Numbered from the stretch's first letter, positions 16,311-26,170 are shown. The stretch is DNA of 64,000 nucleotides from an uncultured Paludibaculum sp. (GCF_963665245.1 NZ_OY762268.1:186001-250000), one strand, 5' to 3'. Numbers and translations: made by a program. The notes: generated by a model not told the origin, from the sequence alone.

Positions 16311-19300
16311 ATGCGGGCTATCTGGATCATTGCTGTATTGCCGGGCGTGTTGTTTGCGGGCAGCGCGAAGCCGGTCGATTTCGACCGCGAAGTGCGGCCC
16401 ATTCTGTCGGACAAGTGCTTCAAATGCCACGGTCCCGACGAGCAGACGCGCAAAGCAGGGCTGCGGTTCGACGACCGCGAAAGCGCATTCGGCAAAGGCG
16501 TCATAACGCCCGGCAATTCGGCGGAGAGCAAGCTCTACAAGCGGGTCAGCCACGAGAAGAAGGGCATGCGGATGCCGCCGCCCACCTCCGGCATGACGCT
16601 GAACGAAAACGAGATCGCGTTGATCAAGCGCTGGATCGACGAGGGTGCGAAGTGGGAGACGCACTGGGCTTACCAGGCTCCCAAGCACCCGACGCCGCCT
16701 GTGACCAAGCGCAAAAACTGGGCCAGGAATCCCATCGATTCGTTCCTGTTGGCCAAGCTGGAGAGCGAAGGACTGCCGCCCTCCCCGGAGGCCGCAAGGT
16801 CGACTCTGATCCGGCGCGTCACGTTCGACCTCACAGGGCTGCCGCCGACGCCGGCCGAGGTGGCGGCGTTCCTTAAGGACAAGTCTCCGGACGCCTACGA
16901 GAAGGTGGTGGATCGCCTGCTCGCGTCGCCCCGCTATGGCGAACGTATGGCGATGCAGTGGTTGGATCTGGCTCGTTACGCCGACACACATGGCTATCAC
17001 ATCGACTCGCATCGTGACATGTGGCCGTGGCGCGACTGGGTGATTTCGGCTTTCAATCGCAACCTGCCCTTTGATCAGTTCACACTGTGGCAACTGGCCG
17101 GCGATCTGCTGCCGAACGCGACGCGCGAGCAAAGGGTGGCCACCGGCTTCAACCGCAATCACATGATCAATTTCGAAGGCGGTGCGATCCCGGAAGAGTA
17201 TCAGGCCGAGTATGTGGCCGATCGCGTGGAGACCACCTCGAACGTCTGGATGGGCACGACCCTGGGCTGCGCCAAGTGCCACGACCACAAGTACGACCCC
17301 ATTCGGCAAAAAGACTTCTACCGCTTCGGCGCCTTCTTCAACACATTGAATGAGAAGGGCCTGGATGGGCAGAAGGGCAACGCCGAGCCGCTGTTGGAGC
17401 TGCCCGACGAGACACAGGGTCGGCAACTGGCCGAGCTGAAACAGACGCTGCAGGCGCGCATGGACCAACTGCCGCCGGAGGACCTCATGGTCGCGCAGTG
17501 GGCCTGGGAAAAGGCCAGCTTCGACAACGCGAATCCGGTCTCGCCCACAGAAGGGCTGCGGGCTTGGTATGAGCTCGACGGCAATCTGACGGACATCAGC
17601 GGGCATTTCCGTAATGGCCGGGTGTTGAAGGGCGACATCGTATACGCCGGTGGCGGTCCGGTGAATCGCGCGGCCGATATCGATGCGTCGACGCAGATTC
17701 GCTGGCCGGCCGGGGTACTGGAGCCAGGCAAGCCGTTCACGCTTGCGTTCTGGTTCCGCATCGGCCGTCAGAAAGAGTCGAAGATGTTCCAGCAGTTGGA
17801 GGGACAGAAGGGCTTCGAGGTCGGCTTCGGTAGTCCTGAGACGCTGCCGCGCCTGCGCCGTGGGCATCACCTGGAGGTGCGCTGGTTCGACGGACCGGCG
17901 AAGGAGTACCAGGTGCGGTCGGACGAGTGGATTGAGCAAGGCCGGCTTTACCATGCGGCTGTGGTCAGTGACGGTAAGCAGGTGAGCCTGTTTCTTGATG
18001 GTGAACCAACCAAGCTGATCGTCGAGAAGCAGACGCTGCCCGGGCCGGTAGAAGTCGACGGTCCGATCGACCTGAACAACACGGCGACGGGCTGCTTCTT
18101 CCGGGGTCGTTTGGACGATCTGCGGGTTTATGGCCAGGCCCTACGGCCGGAACAGGCCGAGCAGTTGGCGCTGGAGTACCCTGCGCAAGTACTGCTGGCG
18201 ACCCCTGGCAAGCGGTCGCGCGATCAGTACTCGCGGCTGCGGCAATACTACCTGACGAAGGTAGCGCCGGCCGACTGGCGCGGCGCCTACGCCGAGTTCA
18301 AGAAGCTCAGCGAGCAGAAGGAACTGCTGGAAGAACAGATCCCCACCACGATGGTGATGGCGGAAGCGGCCAAGCCGCGCGACACGTATCTACTTGGTCG
18401 TGGAGATTACACCAACAAAGTAGAGAAGGTGACCCCTGGGGTGCCCGCCATGCTGCCGCCGCTGCCGGCCGGAGCGAAGGCAGACCGGTTGGCCCTGGCA
18501 CAGTGGCTGGTGAACCCCAACCATCCGCTCACTGCTCGTGTTGCGGTGAACCGTTATTGGCAGATGTACTTCGGCACAGGAATCGTGAAGACGTCGGAAG
18601 ACTTCGGGTCGCAGGGTGAGCCGCCGGTCCATCCCGAGTTGCTCGACTGGCTGGCGACGGAGTTCATTCGGACGGGCTGGGACGTGAAGGGCATGCAGAG
18701 GCTCATCGTCACATCGGCAGCCTACCGGCAATCGTCGAAGGTGACTCCGGCGCTGCATGAGAAGGATCCGGAGAACCGGCTGCTGGCGCGTGGTCCGCGG
18801 TTCCGGCTGCAGGCCGAGATGATCCGGGACAATGCCCTGGCGGTCAGCGGACTATTGAAAGAGAAAGTCGGCGGGCCCAGCGTGCTGCCCTATCAGCCGG
18901 CCGGCCTGTGGGAAGAGCTTGCGTTCGGCGAGGCGTTCTCGGCGCAGGAGTACAAACAGGATCACGGCGACAAGCTCTACCGGCGCTCGATGTATACGTT
19001 CTGGAAACGCACCGTGCCGCCCGCGTCGCTGAACACTTTCGACGCACCGGATCGCGAGAAGTGTACCGCCCGCAGGGCAGTGACAAACACGCCGTTGCAG
19101 GCGCTGGTGACGCTGAACGACCCCACCTATGTAGAAGCTGCCCGAAATCTGGCGCAGGAACTGCTGGGGAAACCGGAGACCGATGACCAGCGCCTGCGTG
19201 ACGCCTTCCAGCAAGTGACGGCGCGGCCGCCTTCGAAGGAAGAGTTGCAGGTGTTGCGAGCCTCGCTGCGGGGTGAGATGGCGACCTACAAGCAGAACAA

Positions 19301-19433
19301 GGCCAATGCCGAGGATCTGCTGAAGATCGGTGAATCGGCGGTGAACCGCAAGGTGGAGCCTGCCACCCTGGCCGCCTGGACCAACTTGTGCACGGTGTTG
19401 CTGAACCTGGACGAGACCATTACGAAGGAGTAG
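16311..19433 (+). CDS. PSD1-type cytochrome c / DUF1549 / DUF1553 secreted protein with LamG-like insert
   Basis: The 1040-residue exported protein has a signal peptide (1-18, ending 'LFAGSA'). An N-terminal planctomycete-type cytochrome c domain carries a heme site C36-x-x-C39-H40 ('CFKCHGPDE'). A DUF1549 domain follows (about 120-370) with a second CxxCH at 320-324 ('CAKCHDHKYDP'). A concanavalin/LamG-like domain comes next (about 410-615, 'LRAWYELDGNLTDISGHFRNG'). DUF1553 makes up the C-terminal third ('HPLTARVAVNRYWQMYFGTGIVKTSEDFG'). It is followed 8 bp later by a DUF1501 gene, the invariant partner. Such pairs are abundant in Planctomycetota and Acidobacteriota; a periplasmic redox or polysaccharide role is suspected but unproven. 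Confidence 0.9.
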   Translation: MRAIWIIAVLPGVLFAGSAKPVDFDREVRPILSDKCFKCHGPDEQTRKAGLRFDDRESAFGKGVITPGNSAESKLYKRVSHEKKGMRMPPPTSGMTLNENEIALIKRWIDEGAKWETHWAYQAPKHPTPPVTKRKNWARNPIDSFLLAKLESEGLPPSPEAARSTLIRRVTFDLTGLPPTPAEVAAFLKDKSPDAYEKVVDRLLASPRYGERMAMQWLDLARYADTHGYHIDSHRDMWPWRDWVISAFNRNLPFDQFTLWQLAGDLLPNATREQRVATGFNRNHMINFEGGAIPEEYQAEYVADRVETTSNVWMGTTLGCAKCHDHKYDPIRQKDFYRFGAFFNTLNEKGLDGQKGNAEPLLELPDETQGRQLAELKQTLQARMDQLPPEDLMVAQWAWEKASFDNANPVSPTEGLRAWYELDGNLTDISGHFRNGRVLKGDIVYAGGGPVNRAADIDASTQIRWPAGVLEPGKPFTLAFWFRIGRQKESKMFQQLEGQKGFEVGFGSPETLPRLRRGHHLEVRWFDGPAKEYQVRSDEWIEQGRLYHAAVVSDGKQVSLFLDGEPTKLIVEKQTLPGPVEVDGPIDLNNTATGCFFRGRLDDLRVYGQALRPEQAEQLALEYPAQVLLATPGKRSRDQYSRLRQYYLTKVAPADWRGAYAEFKKLSEQKELLEEQIPTTMVMAEAAKPRDTYLLGRGDYTNKVEKVTPGVPAMLPPLPAGAKADRLALAQWLVNPNHPLTARVAVNRYWQMYFGTGIVKTSEDFGSQGEPPVHPELLDWLATEFIRTGWDVKGMQRLIVTSAAYRQSSKVTPALHEKDPENRLLARGPRFRLQAEMIRDNALAVSGLLKEKVGGPSVLPYQPAGLWEELAFGEAFSAQEYKQDHGDKLYRRSMYTFWKRTVPPASLNTFDAPDREKCTARRAVTNTPLQALVTLNDPTYVEAARNLAQELLGKPETDDQRLRDAFQQVTARPPSKEELQVLRASLRGEMATYKQNKANAEDLLKIGESAVNRKVEPATLAAWTNLCTVLLNLDETITKE

Positions 19434-19441
19434 ATGACATC

Positions 19442-20854
19442 ATGAACCGCCGCGAACTCCTCACTCGATTGCCCATGGGCATTGGCGTGGCCGCGTTGTC
19501 GCACCTCTTCGGAGCCGAAACGAAGAAGGGGATTCCTGGTTTGCCGGGGTTGCCTCATTTTGCGGCGAAGGCCAAGCGGGTGATCCTTCTACACCAATCC
19601 GGCGGGCCTTCGCAGATGGACCTCTTCGACTACAAGCCGCAGATGAAGAACTACCAGGGTGTCGACCTGCCCAACAGCATACGGAACGGGCAGCGCATCA
19701 CCGGCATGACTTCCGGCCAGGCAACGTTCCCCGTGGCTTCGTCGATGTTCCAATTCAAGCAGCACGGGCAGACCGGCACGTGGGTGAGTGAGCTTCTGCC
19801 GCATACGGCAAAGATCATCGACGATCTGGCGCTCATCAAGACGGTGCACACCGAGGCGATCAACCACGATCCGGCGATTACGTTCTTCCAGAGTGGCAGC
19901 CAACAACCGGGCCGGCCCAGCATCGGCGCATGGGTGAGCTATGGCTTGGGTAGCGAGAACGAGAACCTGCCTGCCTTTGTCGTGATGGTCAGCCAGGCGC
20001 ACGCTTTGAACACCGATCAGCCTTTGTTTTCGCGGCTGTGGGGCAGCGGCTTCCTGCCGTCCAACTATCAGGGTGTGAAGTTCCGAGCCTCGGCCGATCC
20101 GGTGCTGTACCTCTCCGATCCAAGGGGCATTACGAAGCAGAACCGGCGGTCCATGCTGGATGCGATCGGGAAGCTGAACGAGATCAAATTCAAACAGGTG
20201 GGCGATCCGGAGATCGAGACGCGCATCACGCAGTATGAGATGGCGTACCGGATGCAGACGTCGGTGCCGGAACTGGTGGACCTGTCGAAAGAGCCGGAGA
20301 GCACCTTCGAGATGTACGGGCCGGAATCACGTAAGCCGGGTAGCTACGCGCGAAACTGCCTGCTGGCGCGGCGTCTGGCCGAGCGTGGCGTGCGCTTCAT
20401 CCAGCTCTATCACCGTGGTTGGGACCAGCACAATGATCTGCCTCGGGATCTCGCGCTGCAATGCGGAGGCACCGACCAGCCGACGGCGGCGCTGGTGGCG
20501 GACCTGAAACAACGCGGCTTGCTGGACGACACGCTTGTGGTGTGGGGCGGGGAATTCGGCCGCACGGTCTATTGCCAGGGCCGCCTCAGCGAATCCAACT
20601 ACGGGCGCGATCACCATCCCCGTAACTTCTGCATGTGGATGGCAGGTGGCGGCGTAAAGGCGGGCGTGCGGATTGGCGAGACGGACGACTTCAGCTACAA
20701 CATCGTGAAGGATCCGGTGCATGTTCATGACATGCAGGCGACGATTCTGAGGTGCCTGGGGATTGACCACAAGAAGCTGACGTATCAGTTCCAGGGGCGG
20801 CATTTCCGATTGACGGACGTGCACGGAGAACTGGTCGAACCGCTGCTCACCTAG
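19442..20854 (+). CDS. DUF1501 protein with Tat-like leader
   Basis: The 470-residue protein starts at the ATG at 19442. The leader 'MNRRELLTRLPMGIGVAAL' has a twin arginine and a short hydrophobic stretch, suggesting Tat export. DUF1501 belongs to the alkaline phosphatase/sulfatase superfamily. Visible motifs are 'HQSGGPSQMDLFDYKP', 'HNDLPRDL', 'LVVWGGEFGRT' and 'GRDHHPRNFCMWMAGGGVK', which carry metal-ligand-like Asp and His residues. It forms a two-gene operon with the PSD1 protein upstream. Enzymatic substrate is unknown. Confidence 0.88.
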   Translation: MNRRELLTRLPMGIGVAALSHLFGAETKKGIPGLPGLPHFAAKAKRVILLHQSGGPSQMDLFDYKPQMKNYQGVDLPNSIRNGQRITGMTSGQATFPVASSMFQFKQHGQTGTWVSELLPHTAKIIDDLALIKTVHTEAINHDPAITFFQSGSQQPGRPSIGAWVSYGLGSENENLPAFVVMVSQAHALNTDQPLFSRLWGSGFLPSNYQGVKFRASADPVLYLSDPRGITKQNRRSMLDAIGKLNEIKFKQVGDPEIETRITQYEMAYRMQTSVPELVDLSKEPESTFEMYGPESRKPGSYARNCLLARRLAERGVRFIQLYHRGWDQHNDLPRDLALQCGGTDQPTAALVADLKQRGLLDDTLVVWGGEFGRTVYCQGRLSESNYGRDHHPRNFCMWMAGGGVKAGVRIGETDDFSYNIVKDPVHVHDMQATILRCLGIDHKKLTYQFQGRHFRLTDVHGELVEPLLT

Positions 20855-20870
20855 GCAGCGTGGGCGCCGC

Positions 20871-22148
20871 TTATTCGACGATTGCCTGCAGCACCGCGTT
20901 CTCAAAGTCACGCTGCACCTGCGAGACCTGCGTCTGGATCATCAGGATCGAGACCATTTTCTCGGAAGGATCAATCCAAGCCAGCGTTCCATAGGCGCCG
21001 TCCCAACCGAAACTGCCGTTGGAGACACGCCAGCCGGCCGCGACCGAATCTTCGACAATCCCTACAAGCAAGCCGTAGCCCATGCCCGCCGCGGGCCGGC
21101 CGAGCTTGCCGTTGAACATGTCGCCGACATGGTTCGACGCCATCAGTTGCACGGTCTTCGGGCTCAAAAGGACGTGCCCATTGAGCTTGCCGCCGTTGCA
21201 GAGCATCTGCGCGAACTGCAGGTAGTCGGCTGCGGTGGACATCAGACTGCCGCCGGCGCCGAAGAACGTCTTGGTGGAGAAGCCGTCCTGATTCGGGGCC
21301 TTCTTGAGTCCGTCCGGACTCTTCGAGTACAGAGTCACGAGCCGTGGCCGCCGGTCGTCGGGTGGGTAGAAGAAGGTGTCCTTCATGCCCAACGGTTCGA
21401 AGATCCGGGTGCGAAGGAACTGATCGTAAGGCTGCCCGGACACGATCTCGACAATCCGTCCGAGCACCTCGGGACCAGCCGCGCCGCTATAGGCCCACTG
21501 CGTTCCTGGCTGGAAGTCCAGCGGTACGGCGGCTAGTCGCGGAACATAGGTCGCCAGTGTGTCGCCCGTCATCTTGGGCGTGGTCTTGGCGGCGACGCGC
21601 GCGCCGAGTCCGCCGCTGACCAGGCCTGACGTGTGCGTCAACAGATCGCGAACCGTGAGTTCGCGATAGGCCGGCACCAGATAGTGATCCTGGTCGCTGC
21701 CGCGCGGACCTACGGGTCGAGGTGTGACAGAGTCCATCGGCATGGCGACCTTCATCTCCTTGAACTCGGGGATGAACTTGGACACTTTGTCATTCAGCCG
21801 GACCTTGCCCTCTTCCACCATCATCATCACCGCCACGCCGGTGATCGGTTTAGTCATTGAGGCGATGCGGAAGATCGCGTCCGCCGTCATGGGTTTCTTC
21901 GATTCGAGATCCATCAGCCCGTGGGCCTGAACATGGACGATCTTGCCGCGCCGCGCGACCATGGTCACGGCGCCGGAAATCTCGCCGGCATCGATGTGCC
22001 GTTGCACTGACTCGTGAACCCTTTGCAGCCGCTCCGCGGACATTCCCACGTCTTCAGGCCGCCCTGTGGGCACTTGCCAGGCCAGCATGGGTAGCGCCAG
22101 CACGACAGCGGACAAAAGGAGTCCCCTTAGCGAGCAGATTCTCTTCAT
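20871..22148 (-). CDS. Serine hydrolase, beta-lactamase family (class C-like)
   Basis: The 425-residue exported protein has a signal peptide ending near 'LAWQ' (about 25). The catalytic S-x-x-K is 'SMTK' (97-100) and the second motif is Y220-S221-G222 where class C enzymes have YxN. 'GAGGSLMSTAADYLQF' and 'YGLLVGIVEDS' are typical of the EstB/D-aminopeptidase/penicillin-binding group. I start at the ATG at 22148 because GGAGG lies 7 bp upstream; a frame 5 codons longer has no such site. It is likely a periplasmic esterase or peptidase rather than a true beta-lactamase. It converges on the DUF1501 gene. Confidence 0.88.
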   Translation of the reverse strand: MKRICSLRGLLLSAVVLALPMLAWQVPTGRPEDVGMSAERLQRVHESVQRHIDAGEISGAVTMVARRGKIVHVQAHGLMDLESKKPMTADAIFRIASMTKPITGVAVMMMVEEGKVRLNDKVSKFIPEFKEMKVAMPMDSVTPRPVGPRGSDQDHYLVPAYRELTVRDLLTHTSGLVSGGLGARVAAKTTPKMTGDTLATYVPRLAAVPLDFQPGTQWAYSGAAGPEVLGRIVEIVSGQPYDQFLRTRIFEPLGMKDTFFYPPDDRRPRLVTLYSKSPDGLKKAPNQDGFSTKTFFGAGGSLMSTAADYLQFAQMLCNGGKLNGHVLLSPKTVQLMASNHVGDMFNGKLGRPAAGMGYGLLVGIVEDSVAAGWRVSNGSFGWDGAYGTLAWIDPSEKMVSILMIQTQVSQVQRDFENAVLQAIVE

Positions 22149-22187
22149 GGCCTTTCCTCCCAATCGACGACGCGGGCGCGAAGCGGG

Positions 22188-22619
22188 TCAGGCCGCCTTG
22201 CCGCGCAGCTCAATGACATAGTATCTGCACGGGCCGGCGCCCGCATTCCTTAGATTGTGCATGCGGTTCGAGCCGAAGTACACGACGGAGCCTGGCTCTA
22301 CTCTCTCGGTCTTGCCGTCCAAAAACGCCTCGACCATTCCTTCTACGAGAATTACGAACTCCTCGTGCTCATGCTTGTGCGGGGCATGCGTTTCCATCCC
22401 CGGTCCGAGGACCGTTTCGTGCACTTCGAAGGTGAAACCGGAGTGCTCAGCCCCTCGCAGGAACCGGCGTCCCTTCTTTTTGTCGTCGCCGCCGTAGGAG
22501 ATTGTGTCCGCGTGATACACCTTCGAAGGAAGACCTGTAGCGGCTTGCTCTTGCGCTGCGGCCGTAGCCGCCGTCAACGCGGGAATTAGGAGAGTCCAGT
22601 CTCTGCGTGAAATGCCCAT
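22188..22619 (-). CDS. Exported cupin-domain protein
   Basis: The 143-residue form begins 'MGISRRDWTLLIPALTAATAAAQ', with a twin-arginine-like leader. GAGGGG lies about 9 bp upstream of this ATG; an alternative start nine codons earlier (22646) is possible. The cupin core shows 'PHKHEHEEFVILVEGMVEAFLDGK' (metal-ligand His-x-His-x3-Glu) and 'PGSVVYFGSNRMHNLRN'. It is probably a periplasmic metal-binding cupin of unknown substrate. It lies 39 bp upstream of the serine hydrolase and may be cotranscribed. Confidence 0.78.
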   Translation of the reverse strand: MGISRRDWTLLIPALTAATAAAQEQAATGLPSKVYHADTISYGGDDKKKGRRFLRGAEHSGFTFEVHETVLGPGMETHAPHKHEHEEFVILVEGMVEAFLDGKTERVEPGSVVYFGSNRMHNLRNAGAGPCRYYVIELRGKAA

Positions 22620-22648
22620 TCGAATCAGCCCCTCAGGTTGCATCATAA

Positions 22649-22715
22649 GCTCCGTTGAAGACGCGTTGGCAACGGGTGCCCGCTCCGTTGGAGACGCGCT
22701 GGGAGCCCGTCACTT
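22649..22715. repeat. Two imperfect tandem copies of a 33 bp unit
   Basis: GCTCCGTTGAAGACGCG starts at 22649 and GCTCCGTTGGAGACGCG at 22682, a 33 bp period with matching flanks at first and divergence towards the end. It lies in the 236 bp spacer between the cupin gene and the TonB receptor stop. Nothing else in that spacer looks like a gene. It resembles a dispersed intergenic repeat. Confidence 0.55.
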
Positions 22716-22855
22716 ACGTTCCGGGACTGGGACAAGGGGAGCGGCCTCCTCCGTTTTGGCGGCCCGCAGGGCCATGGTTGACTCCTTTGTGAGACTTGGC
22801 GGCCGTGGGGCCGGCATTGCGCCTTTCGGTGCATGCCGGCCCATCACGGTCTCTG

Positions 22856-25800
22856 TCAGAACTGGAATCGCAGAGCCATCTGTAACTGCCGCGGGTTCCC
22901 GACTGTGCTGGTGATCTGACCCACCTGGGCATTGCCGATGCTCGCATTCGGCTGGCCCAGTTGAGGATGGTTGAAGATGTTGAACGCCTCCGCGCGGAGT
23001 TCAAATCTCATCTCCTCCTTGATCACGAAGTGCTTGAACAGAGACATGTCCCAGTTCCAGCGGCCCGGGCCAAACAGAATGTTGCGGCCGGCGTTGCCGT
23101 ACGTGTACGCCGCGGGAGTACCGAACGCCGAGGCGTCAAACCACTTCAGCCGCGTGCCCGGGTAGCTCACGGGGCCCACGACGTCCGGCCGGCTGCCTGT
23201 GCCGTTCGTCGTAGAGGTCTGGAGCACTGGCGAGAAAGGCAGTCCGCTTTGCACCACGAGGATGCCGTTAGTCTGCCAGCCGCCGAGGATAAAGTTGGTG
23301 AGGCCGCCACGGTTCATCAGCGCCTTGCCCTTGCCGAAAGGCATCTCGTAGAGGTAGCTGACGGTGAGACGGTGGCGCATATCGGTGATCGAATTGCCGC
23401 GCTCGGCCTTCAGGTTGCGCGGATCCTGCGGTTGCGGTCCGGCGGAGCCCCCACCGAACTCCAGCGGCACATTGTCGATACCGTGCGACCATGTGTAGCC
23501 AAGCAACCCGCTTAGCCCTTTGGCAAAGCGTTTGTCGACGGTCAGTTGCATCGCGTGATACGAGCTCAGCCCGTCCGTCGAAAAGTAGCTGACATCGCTG
23601 ATGCTCGGTGCGATGCCATAGAGTGGGCGCCGCGTGTTCAGCGCCGCCGCGCCGGGAATCGGCTGGTTGGCGTTGTAGGTGTTGTACAAGCGCCGGCCCA
23701 GGTTGCCCACGGCGGCCAACTTCACCACCAGGGCCATCGGTGCGATTTCGTGCTCCACCGTCAGGTTGTACTGCTCGGCGTACGACGGCCGGAAGTTTGC
23801 GTCGACGGCGAACACCGCGCCGAACGGCCTGTCCGCCAGGCTGAAGTCCACCGGCTGCACGGGAGCGAACCCATCGCGGACCCGCGGTCCCACGTTGATG
23901 TCGCCGGGCGTCACCGTCACCGTGGAGCCAAACGGCAACTGCCGGAACAGGCGCAGGCTTCCGCCTTCGCTGCCAGTCGGGTTGTAGAACATGCCGAAGC
24001 CGCCGCGAATTACCGTGTGCGCCATCAACTGATAGGCAAAGCCGAAGCGAGGTCCGAAGTTCTTGTGATACGGCTTCACTCCGACATACTTGTCCACACC
24101 GTTGCGGCCGGCAACGTCGATCTTGGCGGTGGCCAGATTGAAATTGGCCCAGCGGTTCGCAACCTCGCTGTAGGGGCTGTAGTAATCCCAGCGCAAGCCC
24201 AGGTTCAAAGTGAGCTTTCGAGTGAGGCGCCAGTCATCAGCGAAATACACGCCCAGCTCACTGCCCCGCTCTCCCGGCCAGTTCAGTGTGTAATCATGCG
24301 CCGCCAGCGTTGGGAAGCCCAGCAGGAAGTTGGCCATGCTGTCGCCGCCGGAACCGCTCCGCGAGTCGGTTAGCGCCGGCGAGAAGTTGAACCGGCCGTT
24401 ACCCTGGTTGGTCTGGTAGATGGTGAGCTGGCGGCGCCGGAAGTCCACGCCCCATTTCAGAGTGTGCGCGCCGCTGTTGTAGCTCATGTTGTCGACGATC
24501 TGGTAGGTGTTCTCGCGCCGAAAGATGGGCAGCGACCGCGTCTGCCCAATACCGATGTAGTTTGCGGGCGAGAAGATGGGCAGGTTCTGCTCGGCCGGTG
24601 TCGCGTTCGAGTTGGGGACCCCCAACTGATTGCCCAATGCCTGACCTGGCGCGAACTGATCCGCCGTATAGTCCAGCCGGAATCGATTGAAGCCCACGCG
24701 GAGATCATTTACGAGTTTCGGCGTAAATACGCGCGCCCAACTCGCCACGGCGTGCTGGTCGGGTGAAAACGACGTACCCGCGAACGACGCTTCGTCAGCC
24801 AGGTTGACCGGGATCGAAATGCCGGGAATACTGGTCGCCGGAAAACTGCTGGGCACGATGGTCTCGGTGTTCTGGATGGACCAGCGTGCGAAGAAATTGT
24901 CTTTCGACGAGATCTGATGGTCGATGCGCACGTCGCCCTGGTTCCATTTCTGGTTCTGCACCAGATTCGCCAGGTAGTTGTTGAACCGGGCGCTGGAAGT
25001 CGGCGTCGGATAGGCGCGCACCATTTTTACCGCGATGGGGTCGAAGCGGTCGGAGGGAATCAGGTTGTTCGCAAAGGGATCACGAATGACCCCCGAGCCG
25101 TTGGGGTTGGCTCGCGTCGTCAGCGGATCGTAGATGGTCGCCGTCTCGCTGAAGTCGCCCGTCCTCATCTTCGTGGTCGGGATATTGCCCAGCAGCAGTT
25201 GTTGGGAGTCGCGCCGGTAACCTTCGTAGTCGACGAAGAAGAAGGTGCGGTTCTTGCCGTCATAGAGCTTCGGTAGAACCACAGGCCCTCCGAAGGAGGC
25301 TCCGAACTGATTGAGACGGAACGACGGAAACGCCGTGCCCTTTGGGCTGAAGTAGCTGCGCGCATCCATGGCCGAGTTGCGCAGGAACTCAAACGCGCTG
25401 CCGTGAAACTGGTTTGTACCGGATTTCGTGATGACGTCGACCACGGCGCCGGAATTGCGCCCCACATCGGCGCTATAGAGGTTGGTTTGAATCTTGAACT
25501 CCCGCACGCCTTCCACGGGGGGACGCAGGACGATGGACAGGGTCAACCGCTCGTTGTCGTCGATACCGTCGTAAAGAAAGTTGTTCGATCCCTCGCGGTT
25601 GCCATTGGAGAAGATCTCGGTGCCCGGCCGGCGGTCATCGGGCCGCGAGCCGCTCATGATCGTCCCACCCGCCGAATAACCCACTCCGTTCACGCCCGGG
25701 CTCAGCGTGGCCAACTGAACGAAGTTCCGTCCGTTCAGCGGCAGTTGGTTCACCAGTTTCTCGTTCACCACGGTGCCCAGGACCGACGACTCCGATTCCA

Positions 25801-26170
25801 GCAGCGGCGCCTGTTCCGTCACCTCCAGTACCTCGGACGTCTGCCCCAGTTGCATCGTGAGATCCAGTTGGCTCTGTTGATTCACCTGCAGGGTGATGCC
25901 GCTCCGCACCAGGCGGCGGAAGCCGGGCGCTTCCACGGTCACCACGTAATCGCCCGGTGAAAGTAACTGAACCTTGTAGGCCCCGGCGGCATCGCTGATT
26001 GTCGCGTGCTCGCGATTAGTCCCCGAGTTCGTGACTGTGATTTTGGCATTGGCCAATGCGGCGCCGCTGGTGTCCAGAATGGTTCCGCTGATTTCCGCTG
26101 ACGCGACCTGCGCATATGTCGGCGCGTTCAGAGCGCACAGGAATGCGGCGAAGCATATCCATCTCAACAT
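22856..26170 (-). CDS. TonB-dependent (Oar-like) outer-membrane receptor with carboxypeptidase-regulatory N-domain
   Basis: The 1104-residue protein has a signal peptide ('MLRWICFAAFLCALNAPTYAQ'), then a carboxypeptidase-regulatory-like domain ('EISGTILDTSGAALANAKITV', about 25-110). A plug domain follows ('LLESESSVLGTVVNEKLVNQLPLNGRNF', about 120-240), then a long beta-barrel ending in 'MALRFQF' with a terminal aromatic residue. It imports or binds large substrates at the outer membrane with TonB/ExbBD. I start at 26170 because GAGAGGGG precedes that ATG and the signal peptide begins there; an in-frame ATG at 26215 adds 15 unlikely residues. No SusD partner is present, as usual in Acidobacteriota. 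The gene is divergent from phospholipase C. Confidence 0.92.
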   Translation of the reverse strand: MLRWICFAAFLCALNAPTYAQVASAEISGTILDTSGAALANAKITVTNSGTNREHATISDAAGAYKVQLLSPGDYVVTVEAPGFRRLVRSGITLQVNQQSQLDLTMQLGQTSEVLEVTEQAPLLESESSVLGTVVNEKLVNQLPLNGRNFVQLATLSPGVNGVGYSAGGTIMSGSRPDDRRPGTEIFSNGNREGSNNFLYDGIDDNERLTLSIVLRPPVEGVREFKIQTNLYSADVGRNSGAVVDVITKSGTNQFHGSAFEFLRNSAMDARSYFSPKGTAFPSFRLNQFGASFGGPVVLPKLYDGKNRTFFFVDYEGYRRDSQQLLLGNIPTTKMRTGDFSETATIYDPLTTRANPNGSGVIRDPFANNLIPSDRFDPIAVKMVRAYPTPTSSARFNNYLANLVQNQKWNQGDVRIDHQISSKDNFFARWSIQNTETIVPSSFPATSIPGISIPVNLADEASFAGTSFSPDQHAVASWARVFTPKLVNDLRVGFNRFRLDYTADQFAPGQALGNQLGVPNSNATPAEQNLPIFSPANYIGIGQTRSLPIFRRENTYQIVDNMSYNSGAHTLKWGVDFRRRQLTIYQTNQGNGRFNFSPALTDSRSGSGGDSMANFLLGFPTLAAHDYTLNWPGERGSELGVYFADDWRLTRKLTLNLGLRWDYYSPYSEVANRWANFNLATAKIDVAGRNGVDKYVGVKPYHKNFGPRFGFAYQLMAHTVIRGGFGMFYNPTGSEGGSLRLFRQLPFGSTVTVTPGDINVGPRVRDGFAPVQPVDFSLADRPFGAVFAVDANFRPSYAEQYNLTVEHEIAPMALVVKLAAVGNLGRRLYNTYNANQPIPGAAALNTRRPLYGIAPSISDVSYFSTDGLSSYHAMQLTVDKRFAKGLSGLLGYTWSHGIDNVPLEFGGGSAGPQPQDPRNLKAERGNSITDMRHRLTVSYLYEMPFGKGKALMNRGGLTNFILGGWQTNGILVVQSGLPFSPVLQTSTTNGTGSRPDVVGPVSYPGTRLKWFDASAFGTPAAYTYGNAGRNILFGPGRWNWDMSLFKHFVIKEEMRFELRAEAFNIFNHPQLGQPNASIGNAQVGQITSTVGNPRQLQMALRFQF

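Noticed and set aside
16290..17954. 554-codon minus-strand frame opposite the PSD1 protein
   Set aside because: Antisense shadow of a gene with intact heme and DUF motifs.
20871..22148. True beta-lactamase (AmpC)
   Set aside because: The second motif is YSG rather than YxN and there is no ampR-like neighbour; the family is dominated by esterases and peptidases.
22612..22914. 100-codon plus-strand frame across the tandem repeat
   Set aside because: It starts inside the cupin leader on the opposite strand and ends inside the TonB receptor; the apparent protein is the repeat read in frame.
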